From: CAG-841 sp963656825
GTDB taxonomy: Bacteria; Bacillota; Clostridia; Oscillospirales; CAG-272
Length of the DNA: 32,788 nt
Direction of reading: 5' to 3'
NCBI GenBank assembly: GCA_963656825.1
Contig: CAVKJG010000022.1
Location: forward strand, 1-32,788
The position numbers and the translations under genes are program-made. The notes beneath the pieces are model-generated. The model made no database searches and was not told the origin of the DNA. It worked only from the letters and a program-made list of their open reading frames with translations. Of this stretch, positions 23,818 through 29,928 are shown one piece after another. How positions within the stretch are numbered: position 1 is the first letter of the stretch; each line of letters opens with the position of its first letter.

Positions 23818-24546
23818 TTATTCACCTCCGAAGACTTTGTTCTGTGCATCGAGGTATTTCTGCGCGGTTTCGCTGTCTCCGCGGTATTCGAGGACGATGT
23901 GCATATCCGCAACCTTCTCATAGAAGGCAAGCAGTTCTGCCTGTTCGTCGTTGACAAGAAGCGTAACCGTTACCGGCTGACTCTTATCTTCCACATCGGC
24001 TTTGTCCACACCGCTTGAAGTAGTGGTCGTAATGACTTTGACATAGGTCAGTTCCTTCGGTGTGTACGAACGGTTTTCTACCTGATCGTAGACGAGAATT
24101 CCAACAATATCTCCGGTTTCAAGTTTGCCGGAAAAGCCGAGCGCAAACGAACAGATGGTAATACTGATTGCCTTGTGCTTCTCATCCAGGGAGTCGAGCA
24201 TTCGTCCGGCATTGTTCGTGTCGTTGCCTATCTTTGAGGGGAAAAGATAATCGCCCTTTGAAAGACTGCTCAGTGCGCACTTTCCGACCACCTGTGCCTT
24301 ATCTTTGATGACATCCGTGGGCAGGTTGTAGCTGCCGACATTGACTACTTCGATATCCGCTTCGGTAATGGTTGCACCGGCGGAAATGTCGCGTGTCAGC
24401 CGGACAATTTTGGTTTTTCCGTCCGACAGGCGATTGACCAGAGGTGCGATTCCGAAACAGATCACAAGTGCGACGACAATACAAATGATCCCGATCACCG
24501 TGCGGTTTCCGACAGGATGGGATGCGTGTGCTTTTTTCTGTTTCAT
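23818..24546 (-). CDS. CpaB/RcpC-like SAF-domain protein
   Basis: A 242-aa protein with one N-terminal membrane helix (TVIGIICIVVALVICFGIAP) and an extracellular SAF domain (TRDISAGATITEADIEVVNV, then KGDYLFPSKIG). A C-terminal region with ETGDIVGILVYDQVENRSYT matches CpaB/RcpC. In Gram-negatives CpaB works at the secretin and wall; in monoderm Tad systems a peptidoglycan-proximal role is likely. It starts with ATG after AAAGGAC and is followed at once by the cpaE-like gene. Confidence 0.83.
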   Translation of the reverse strand: MKQKKAHASHPVGNRTVIGIICIVVALVICFGIAPLVNRLSDGKTKIVRLTRDISAGATITEADIEVVNVGSYNLPTDVIKDKAQVVGKCALSSLSKGDYLFPSKIGNDTNNAGRMLDSLDEKHKAISITICSFALGFSGKLETGDIVGILVYDQVENRSYTPKELTYVKVITTTTSSGVDKADVEDKSQPVTVTLLVNDEQAELLAFYEKVADMHIVLEYRGDSETAQKYLDAQNKVFGGE

Positions 24547-24562
24547 GTTTGTCCTTTCTGCA

Positions 24563-25237
24563 TTACAGGAAGAATGCCACCATCATGCCAAATGAAATGA
24601 ACGGCACGAGAGCAAAGCCTTCACTGCTACTGCGTTTCTTGATTTTGTTATAGATCAGCGTAAACAGTACGCCTGTGAGGAGTCCGAGCGCAAGACCGAT
24701 CAGTCCTCTTGACCATCCGAGGAGAAAAACACAGGCGGAGGAGATTTTGATATCCGCACCGCCGTATCTGCCACCGGAAAATACGCTGACACCGATCTGA
24801 ATTGCAGCACTGACTGCACCACCGATCAGCATGGAGATGATCCCGACTGTCGGAACACTGATTAAGGAAAGTGCCAGTACAGAGACACTGAGGTGGTCTG
24901 CAACCCTCCTGTCGGTCAGATCTGACGCCGAGGCATACAGGAGCAGATAATACAGAAACAGCCCCTGAAATGTGTAAACGCTCAGCCCAAACCGAATGGA
25001 CAGCGCAATTGCCATAACCGCAGAAAGAAGCATCGAGACGGTTTTATTTGTCCGAAGCCATTGCTTCTTCATTCGCTTGTGCAACAGAAGCCCGACAGTG
25101 GCTGAGATCGCTGTCACAAGGACGATTTTCAGAATTAGCCAGACAGCATCTTTTGCGATCACATTTTCTTTGATGAAGGTTTCCACAAGGGGCTGCAGCA
25201 CAGGCGTGACAATCGGAATTGTTGGATTCATATACAT
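24563..25237 (-). CDS. Prepilin peptidase (TadV/CpaA, A24 family)
   Basis: A 224-aa polytopic membrane protein with the two catalytic aspartates of type IV prepilin peptidases: ASASDLTDRRV (about residue 106) and GGRYGGADIKISSA (about 160; the usual GxGD is here GGAD). An unusual N-terminal extension of about 90 residues holds an extra membrane helix, giving a longer protein than the ~150-aa core TadV. It would cleave the two Flp pilins and the two pseudopilins at their G|E sites. The ATG follows AAGGAGAAAAACC. A stable hairpin separates it from the pilin genes. Confidence 0.85.
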   Translation of the reverse strand: MYMNPTIPIVTPVLQPLVETFIKENVIAKDAVWLILKIVLVTAISATVGLLLHKRMKKQWLRTNKTVSMLLSAVMAIALSIRFGLSVYTFQGLFLYYLLLYASASDLTDRRVADHLSVSVLALSLISVPTVGIISMLIGGAVSAAIQIGVSVFSGGRYGGADIKISSACVFLLGWSRGLIGLALGLLTGVLFTLIYNKIKKRSSSEGFALVPFISFGMMVAFFL

Positions 25238-25263
25238 GGTTTTTCTCCTTTCCGAGAGGTGTG

Positions 25264-25287
25264 GAGGGGATGCCGAAGCATCCCCTC
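25264..25287 (-). promoter_or_regulatory. UUCG-capped hairpin between pilin and assembly genes
   Basis: A perfect 10-bp stem (25264-25273 with 25278-25287, GAGGGGATGC/GCATCCCCTC) is capped by a C(UUCG)G tetraloop on the minus-strand transcript. No T-tract follows, so it is not a full terminator. It sits between the downstream pilin stop (25303) and the peptidase SD. It probably protects or sets the 3' end of an abundant pilin mRNA and lowers expression of the genes beyond; that role is inferred. Confidence 0.75.
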
Positions 25288-25302
25288 TGTGCGGTTACGT
25301 GA

Positions 25303-25533
25303 TCAACCCGCGTAATTGAACATTTCGCCGATCTTGGTGCCGAGAGTGGGCAGGATCGTGGTCTTGAAGAGAGCGTAAAGACCTGCAAGGATGACACCGC
25401 CGACGACTACGCCGATGATGATTTTCACGCCAGTGTCGATATAGCCCTCACCTGTGGAGGATTCGACGGTTGCCTTGACGGTCGTGACCGCCTTGTTGAA
25501 CTTGTTCTTGATGGATTCGAAAAACTTCTTCAT
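25303..25533 (-). CDS. Flp/Tad-type major pilin, copy B (DUF6133-like)
   Basis: A 76-aa prepilin. A basic leader (MKKFFESIKNKFNKAVTTVK) is followed by STGEGYIDTG and one long helix (VKIIIGVVVGGVILAGLYAL), then a short tail ending MFNYAG. The size, the G|EGY junction and the helix fit Flp-type pilins; I recall the clostridial family as DUF6133. It differs from copy A at 8 positions, all but one after the helix (KTTILPTLGTKIGE against NTTIIPTLTEKISG). The ATG at 25531-25533 follows GAGGTAATCAACAC. Confidence 0.85.
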   Translation of the reverse strand: MKKFFESIKNKFNKAVTTVKATVESSTGEGYIDTGVKIIIGVVVGGVILAGLYALFKTTILPTLGTKIGEMFNYAG

Positions 25534-25573
25534 GTGTTGATTACCTCGTTCTTTCTTGTGTTTTTGTTGTGGA

Positions 25574-25804
25574 TCAGCCCGCATAGTTGAACATACCGGA
25601 GATTTTCTCGGTAAGGGTGGGAATGATAGTGGTGTTGAAGAGCGCATAAAGACCTGCGAGGATGACACCGCCGACGACTACGCCGATGATGATCTTCACG
25701 CCTGTATCGATATAGCCCTCACCTGTGGTGGACTCGACGGTTGCTTTGACGGTTGTGACCGCCTTGTTGAACTTGTTCTTGATGGATTCGAAAAACTTTT
25801 TCAT
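25574..25804 (-). CDS. Flp/Tad-type major pilin, copy A (DUF6133-like)
   Basis: A 76-aa prepilin, first of the tandem pair to be transcribed. It has the same leader and TM helix as copy B, with TTGEGYIDTG at the junction, so it is a substrate for the nearby prepilin peptidase. Leader and untranslated SD region (GAGGTAATTCAACACATG) are nearly identical to copy B, showing recent duplication of a whole gene unit of about 271 bp. The ATG is at 25802-25804. A terminator lies 48 nt upstream, after the SpoVG-like gene. Confidence 0.85.
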   Translation of the reverse strand: MKKFFESIKNKFNKAVTTVKATVESTTGEGYIDTGVKIIIGVVVGGVILAGLYALFNTTIIPTLTEKISGMFNYAG

Positions 25805-25851
25805 GTGTTGAATTACCTCATTCTTTCTTTTTTGATTGTTGAAAATGAAAA

Positions 25852-25873
25852 CGGGGAGCGTTTTTGCTCCCCG
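25852..25873 (-). terminator. Terminator or attenuator after the SpoVG-like gene
   Basis: CGGGGAGC (25852-25859) pairs with GCTCCCCG (25866-25873) around a 6-nt loop. On the minus strand it is followed by GTTTTCATTTTC. It lies 12 nt after the SpoVG-like stop and before the pilins. The T-tract is interrupted, so partial read-through is possible. Confidence 0.7.
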
Positions 25874-25884
25874 CATGGTGCAGA

Positions 25885-26328
25885 TTACATCTGCTGCATG
25901 GTCTGACTGCCGCTTGTCTGCGACTTTGTCTGACTGTTTGTCTGTGCCTGTTCGAGTGCCTGTTTGTAGGCATCCAGCACATTCTTCACAAGCAGCTCCC
26001 GCCCTTCTTTGGTTACGGGATGGAACACATCCTCGTACTGCTTGTTGCCCTGCGCATCCGTGTAGGAATTCGACGGCATATTGATAAACATCCCTTTGTC
26101 GTTTTCAAACACACGGATTCCGTGAACCGCAAACGGCCCGATATTGGCACTGGCAAATGCTTTGAGCTTTTTGTCTTCATCACAAAAGAGCTTGTCAATC
26201 CGGACAGTGATTTCCGGGAGCGCGTGCGCATCAGTGTCTGCCTGAATGCTTGCGTTCTTTGCCTGTTCGGTCGGTTTCGGTTTTTCCATCGTCGGAGCCG
26301 TCTGACCGGCTCCTTTCTTGGTTCCCAT
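25885..26328 (-). CDS. SpoVG-like RNA/DNA-binding protein
   Basis: A 147-aa protein whose middle matches SpoVG: EITVRIDKLF, KAFASANIGPFAVHGIRVFE, NDKGMFINMPSNSYTD, EDVFHPVTKEGRELL. SpoVG proteins are small nucleic-acid-binding regulators. This one has a Lys/Pro-rich N-terminal extension and a Gln/Thr/Ser-rich tail (QAQTNSQTKSQTSGSQ), so it is longer than the ~95-aa housekeeping protein. The ATG is 8 nt after GGAGG. It comes first in the gene series that continues into the pilins and T4SS, after a terminator, so it may regulate that operon. That role is inference. Confidence 0.82.
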   Translation of the reverse strand: MGTKKGAGQTAPTMEKPKPTEQAKNASIQADTDAHALPEITVRIDKLFCDEDKKLKAFASANIGPFAVHGIRVFENDKGMFINMPSNSYTDAQGNKQYEDVFHPVTKEGRELLVKNVLDAYKQALEQAQTNSQTKSQTSGSQTMQQM

Positions 26329-26367
26329 TCGTAAGACCTCCTTTCTTCAAAAATAATCTATATTAAA

Positions 26368-26391
26368 ACCGGCAGTTGCGCACCTGCCGGT
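26368..26391 (-). terminator. Intrinsic terminator closing the accessory operon
   Basis: ACCGGCAG (26368-26375) and CTGCCGGT (26384-26391) form an 8-bp stem with an 8-nt loop. On the minus strand TTTTAATATAG follows. It lies 5 nt after the YodL-like stop and before the SpoVG-like SD, so it separates the accessory genes from the Tad/T4SS series. The 43 nt that follow are AT-rich, but no clear -35/-10 pair is seen. Confidence 0.8.
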
Positions 26392-26396
26392 CGGTA

Positions 26397-27107
26397 TCAG
26401 CCCCAACTGTAAAAGGTGAAGCCAACGTTTCTTTGGACTTCCGATGGGCTGATATCTTCGGGAACAGCGAACATTTCACCATAGGTCTTAACCTGCTCAT
26501 CGGTCAGACCGCAGAGATCGCCTTCGCCATTGTCCCGTGTAATGAAAATCGGTCCGGCATAAACCGAACCGAAAAGCTTTCTGTTTCCTTCCATGCCGCA
26601 CAGCTTAGCTTCCTCGTTTCCGAGAATCATGCAGTCGTCATCAAAGGGATAGGTGTATTCAATGAATGCCTCTTCACAGTGGTCGCTGACAGCACGCTGA
26701 AGCGAACTCAGATCCTGCTTCACATAAGTCACCACCGGTGTCTTGTGCGGTTGGATCATCAGCATCCGGATTCCGTCCATCTCGGCGCAGCGGGATGAGT
26801 CGAAATCGATGCTTTTGAAACCAAAGCTGTCAGTGAAATAACTGCCCGGTGTGATGCCTTCCTCGTTCTCACCGACAACCTCAATCACATCCGAAACCGA
26901 AAGTGAATGTCCCTGATAGGTTCCGGGATACTCAGGTGTATTGAACAGCGTGAAGACATCTTCCAGGTCTCCGTCCACATCGCCATGGAAAACGCATTTG
27001 TAGTTCTGCGGAAGGACACCGCCATGCTTTTGTGTAAAATCGTAGTTGCAGAATTTCACACGGTTTTCGTCCTTCTCGCTGTCCACCTGATAAATATTGA
27101 TTCTCAT
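26397..27107 (-). CDS. YodL/DUF3846-like protein
   Basis: A 236-aa protein of two parts. Residues 1-95 (YQVDSEKDENRVKFCNYDF, GGVLPQNYKCVFHGDVDG, GHSLSVSDVIEV) match YodL-like domains. From about 115 (IRMLMIQPHKTPVVTYVKQD, then YTYPFDDDCMILGNEEAKLC) it matches DUF3846. Both occur in large polyvalent proteins and ICE accessory genes of Firmicutes, with possible anti-defence or DNA-metabolism roles but no known reaction. It overlaps the DUF3849-like gene by 4 nt (ATGA) and is last in its operon. Confidence 0.8.
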   Translation of the reverse strand: MRINIYQVDSEKDENRVKFCNYDFTQKHGGVLPQNYKCVFHGDVDGDLEDVFTLFNTPEYPGTYQGHSLSVSDVIEVVGENEEGITPGSYFTDSFGFKSIDFDSSRCAEMDGIRMLMIQPHKTPVVTYVKQDLSSLQRAVSDHCEEAFIEYTYPFDDDCMILGNEEAKLCGMEGNRKLFGSVYAGPIFITRDNGEGDLCGLTDEQVKTYGEMFAVPEDISPSEVQRNVGFTFYSWG

Positions 27108-27523
27108 TGAAGCGTCATACCTCCTTCTTCCGAGTAGTCCTGTTCCAACAGAAAATCACGAAACTGGCTTGCAAGACCGTTGACGATCTCGGGATGACTC
27201 TGCAATTCGAAGTTGACATTGGTGTCTTCATCGGGAATGGGATACGCCGTCTTTGCCCAGATTTTGTTATCCTGACGATACCGACCGTCAAAGTCGTTCC
27301 CGGCAATCGTATTCGCAAATACCCATCCGACACGGTCAATTCCGAACTCCGCACAGGCTTCGTCAATGACTTCTCCGTGGAGAGACCAACCGTCAAACAG
27401 TTCTGAGATACGCTTGTCCAGAAACTGCTGACAACGGATGTTCTCCCGATGGGATTCGCGCCACTGCCTGACCTCGTCCCGATCCGATGCAACGGAAAAG
27501 GAATACGGATAAAGTGGGATCAT
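27104..27523 (-). CDS. DUF3849-like protein
   Basis: A 139-aa protein with PYSFSVASDRDEVRQWRESH at the start, EVIDEACAEFGIDRVGWVFA in the middle and DRDE/Trp-rich segments typical of DUF3849, another domain of polyvalent ICE proteins (recalled). It is soluble and acidic. Both ends overlap neighbours by 4 nt (ATGA), so AbrB-like, DUF3849-like and YodL-like proteins are made in a fixed series. Function is unknown. Confidence 0.75.
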   Translation of the reverse strand: MIPLYPYSFSVASDRDEVRQWRESHRENIRCQQFLDKRISELFDGWSLHGEVIDEACAEFGIDRVGWVFANTIAGNDFDGRYRQDNKIWAKTAYPIPDEDTNVNFELQSHPEIVNGLASQFRDFLLEQDYSEEGGMTLQ

Positions 27524-27801
27524 GCTTCACGCTCCGCTTTGGACAGACGGATAGACAGGTAGCGGTAAAGCGCCTTCTGCTCGGTATCGCTGAGGCTGTT
27601 GACTACATCGAGGATGGTTGCTTCCTTGATGGTCGGTTCCTTGCACCCGTCACAGATTTTCTCCTTGCGGAGAATGAGCGTGTCCTCATCCTTGAGTTCA
27701 TAGGAGACAAGGCTGTTGTAGCCAAGACGCATTTTCATGCGGATTTCGAACGGGACGGTGGTTCTTCCTCTTTTGCCGATAAGTTTGAAAACCTTATTCA
27801 T
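27520..27801 (-). CDS. AbrB/SpoVT-like swapped-hairpin protein
   Basis: A 93-aa protein. The first 50 residues (MNKVFKLIGKRGRTTVPFEI, then SLVSYELKDEDTLILRKEKI) are an AbrB/SpoVT-type swapped-hairpin DNA-binding domain. A CxxC (CDGC) and a helical C-terminal tail (IKEATILDVVNSLSDTEQKA) follow. The ATG at 27799-27801 is 8 nt after GGAGG; longer frames upstream lack an SD. It could regulate the accessory operon it lies in. Confidence 0.8.
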   Translation of the reverse strand: MNKVFKLIGKRGRTTVPFEIRMKMRLGYNSLVSYELKDEDTLILRKEKICDGCKEPTIKEATILDVVNSLSDTEQKALYRYLSIRLSKAEREA

Positions 27802-27815
27802 GATACACACCTCCA

Positions 27816-28076
27816 TCAATCGAGAACACAGTTGCCGCAGTTCGGGCAGAAGTATTCGCATTCATCACAGGAACAGTCCTGTCCGCAGTCATCGTCAAAA
27901 CTGTCGTAAAGGTCATCGATGCAGTCGGGATCGTCTTCGTCCGTGTCCTCATCCACAATTTCAAGCAGAATGCGGTTGCCGGATACCGATGCGATGATGG
28001 GGGTGTCCTCATCAATTCCGAGAGACTCTATGAGATCATCGGGGAGGGTGAAACTTACTTTACATTTGATTTCCAT
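27816..28076 (-). CDS. Small AbrB-like protein with acidic, Cys-rich tail
   Basis: An 86-aa protein. The N-terminus (KCKVSFTLPDDLIESLGIDE, then IIASVSGNRILLEIVDED) looks like half of an AbrB-type hairpin domain. A strongly acidic stretch follows (DEDTDEDDPDCIDDLYDSFD). The tail has eight cysteines in CxC and CxxC pairs (CSCDEC, CPNC), probably metal-binding. It overlaps the end of the dam gene by 22 nt and is followed by the second AbrB-like gene 14 nt later. Acidic tails can mimic DNA; here that is only a possibility. Confidence 0.65.
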   Translation of the reverse strand: MEIKCKVSFTLPDDLIESLGIDEDTPIIASVSGNRILLEIVDEDTDEDDPDCIDDLYDSFDDDCGQDCSCDECEYFCPNCGNCVLD

Positions 28077-28927
28077 ATAATCTTATGCTCCTTTAGTATT
28101 TTTTCGGATTCTTCGAGATCATCGAAGAGTGTGAGTTGCCTTGCGAGGACGCCTTCCTCGTAGGTGTCGTAATTGGATATGAGCAGTTCGGGATACTGCT
28201 TGCCCGCATCGTAGCGTTGGGCAATGTTGGACAGGCGTGTGGTGGATTCGATCATAATTCCTTCTCTTGAGTAGAGCTGCCGGATTTGTGGGCAGTCGTT
28301 GTAGGAAAGAAGGAATTTGCCCTTGATCTGCATCAGCGCATTGCAGAGCCGTTCGTGGTCTGCTGTGCCGAATCCGACATCTTCGTAATAATCCTCGGTT
28401 TCGTAATACGGTGGATCAAGATAGAAGATGGTGTTTGGGCGATCATATTGCTGTATGAGCTTCTCGAAGTCCTTGTTTTCAATCACCACGCTCTGTAAAC
28501 GTTTCGATGCTTCGGTGATCAGCGGAAAGTTGCGCCACATATTGTGTGGCTGTGCGCCGAAGGAGTCAAGTCCCGAGGCGTAGCTTTCACGGATGATTTG
28601 ATAGAAGTAGGCGGCGCGTTTGATATCCGGGATAACGGTTTTGGTGCGAAGAACTTCGCGGATGTGGTCAAAATCCACCCGTGAGTTCAGCGTATACCGC
28701 AGTTCCTCGCAAAGTTCTTCGGGATGATCCCGTACACACCGATAGAGGTTGGCAAGGTTCGGGTTGAAATCGTTGTAGACCTCAAATTTGCCGGGCAACT
28801 TGTGAAACAGCACCCATCCGCCACCACCGAATACCTCCACATACCTGTCGCAAGAACAGCAGAGTCTTGCGACAATGGCTTCTCGCAAGGCTTTTTTACC
28901 GCCTACCCACGACATAAAACTGTTCAT
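28055..28927 (-). CDS. Dam-type (D12 class) adenine-N6 DNA methyltransferase
   Basis: A 290-aa enzyme with the SAM-binding motif near the start (MSWVGGKKALREAI, then YVEVFGGGGWVL), AYFYQIIRESYASG in the middle and the catalytic DPPY (FYLDPPYYET, about residue 171). It methylates adenine in a short DNA site, probably to guard the incoming element against restriction. No restriction partner is seen, so it is an orphan. The ATG at 28925-28927 follows GGAAAGGAACCG; a longer frame upstream includes a terminator and is rejected. A terminator lies just upstream, so it may have its own promoter. Confidence 0.92.
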   Translation of the reverse strand: MNSFMSWVGGKKALREAIVARLCCSCDRYVEVFGGGGWVLFHKLPGKFEVYNDFNPNLANLYRCVRDHPEELCEELRYTLNSRVDFDHIREVLRTKTVIPDIKRAAYFYQIIRESYASGLDSFGAQPHNMWRNFPLITEASKRLQSVVIENKDFEKLIQQYDRPNTIFYLDPPYYETEDYYEDVGFGTADHERLCNALMQIKGKFLLSYNDCPQIRQLYSREGIMIESTTRLSNIAQRYDAGKQYPELLISNYDTYEEGVLARQLTLFDDLEESEKILKEHKIIWKSNVK

Positions 28928-28951
28928 TCGGTTCCTTTCCGAGATCGCAGT

Positions 28952-28985
28952 GCAAAAGAAAAAGGCCGTTTCGCCTTTTCTTTGC
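28952..28985 (-). terminator. Intrinsic terminator after the DUF3789-like gene
   Basis: GCAAAAGAAAAAGGC (28952-28966) and GCCTTTTCTTTGC (28973-28985) pair around 6 nt. On the minus strand the GC core (GGC/GCC) runs into TTTTTC. It lies 20 nt after the small gene's stop and 25 nt before the dam start, so it separates the two transcription units. Confidence 0.75.
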
Positions 28986-29005
28986 AAAACGACCTCTTGA
29001 TTTGT

Positions 29006-29086
29006 TTATTTGTTGATCTGAAACAGGCACATGGTAAATACGCCGACAAGACCGCCAACGAGCAGTCCGATGATAAATGTCAGCAC
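29006..29086 (-). CDS. 26-aa membrane peptide (DUF3789-like)
   Basis: GTG at 29084-29086 opens a 27-codon frame ending TAA at 29006-29008. It encodes MLTFIIGLLVGGLVGVFTMC plus LFQINK, a single glycine-rich membrane helix with a short tail. This matches the tiny DUF3789 proteins found in clostridial ICEs (recalled). The start lies just upstream, on the coding strand, of the previous gene's TGA (29080-29082), giving coupled translation, and a terminator follows the stop. It is very short but fits the family well. Its function is unknown. Confidence 0.78.
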   Translation of the reverse strand: MLTFIIGLLVGGLVGVFTMCLFQINK

Positions 29087-29928
29087 AGCGACATATCCCC
29101 GCTTTCGAGATACTGTTCAGTAAACCCGGCATCAGGGTCAAGACACCGCAGGTACTGATTGAACTCTTCTAAAGAACGGCAGGACTGAACACCCCATGCG
29201 CGGATGCTGTTTTCCACCTCATCGAGCTTTTCTTCGTTCTCTCCGAAGATCGGACTTCTTTCGAGCCACACCTTGCCATGGTCTTCGTCATAACAAAGTA
29301 CAACCGGACATCCGAGGGATACATCACACTGAAAGGCTTGCGAGATCCGCACATCCTCGCAGTATTCGTAATAATTCCCGAGAAGGGATACCACATAGCC
29401 CGAGCCTGTGTTCAGATCAAAATCCAGGTTCAGACCGAGAATATCCGCCGCAAGCTCCTGTGCTGTGGCAGATCCGTACTGCGGGGAGTTGTCATCAATC
29501 AGCTCTCCTGCACAAACCGTGATCTCTCCCACATTGTAGCCGATATCTTCATCGGCATAGCGCAGATCGATTTCAACATCGGGGTACTTTTGGGACAGTT
29601 TGAAGATCACCGGAAAGGGAGAGCAGTTCGCTGTGCGGAATGTCATTGTGCCGGTATCACCCGAAAAAGTGGGCAGCTCAAATCCATAGGCATTCCACTT
29701 CGTATTCCAGTGCTTCATGCGCCAGTCGTACCAGTTGTTGTCCTTGTACTTTTTCATTTCCTCAACACCGAGGTCACCCATGAAGAGTCCTTCCGGCTCG
29801 GGAATAATCCTGCCGAGATCAACAGAGCCGGGTTCTGCTCCTTCTTTCTGCAGATCCGCAAGGATTTCGTTAAAGCGTTTTTCCGTACAAGGGTGGAACA
29901 ACAGCTTATTTGTTACATGATTCGGCAT
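29080..29928 (-). CDS. DUF1281/Api92-like protein
   Basis: A 282-aa protein with MPNHVTNKLLFHP at the start, KHWNTKWNAYGFE at about residue 75 and YPDVEIDLRYADEDIGYNVG further on, the pattern of DUF1281/Api92 proteins from phages and conjugative elements. They have a ferredoxin-like fold and no known reaction. The ATG at 29926-29928 is preferred because AAGGAG lies 10 nt upstream; the GTG three codons earlier would be next to the SD. It overlaps the end of the cytosine methyltransferase gene by 23 nt. Confidence 0.82.
   Translation of the reverse strand: MPNHVTNKLLFHPCTEKRFNEILADLQKEGAEPGSVDLGRIIPEPEGLFMGDLGVEEMKKYKDNNWYDWRMKHWNTKWNAYGFELPTFSGDTGTMTFRTANCSPFPVIFKLSQKYPDVEIDLRYADEDIGYNVGEITVCAGELIDDNSPQYGSATAQELAADILGLNLDFDLNTGSGYVVSLLGNYYEYCEDVRISQAFQCDVSLGCPVVLCYDEDHGKVWLERSPIFGENEEKLDEVENSIRAWGVQSCRSLEEFNQYLRCLDPDAGFTEQYLESGDMSLC

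Noticed and set aside
28055..28987. Start of the adenine methyltransferase at 28987
   Set aside because: The extra 20 codons are encoded by the terminator hairpin at 28952-28985. The ATG at 28927 has a good SD and the family N-terminus.
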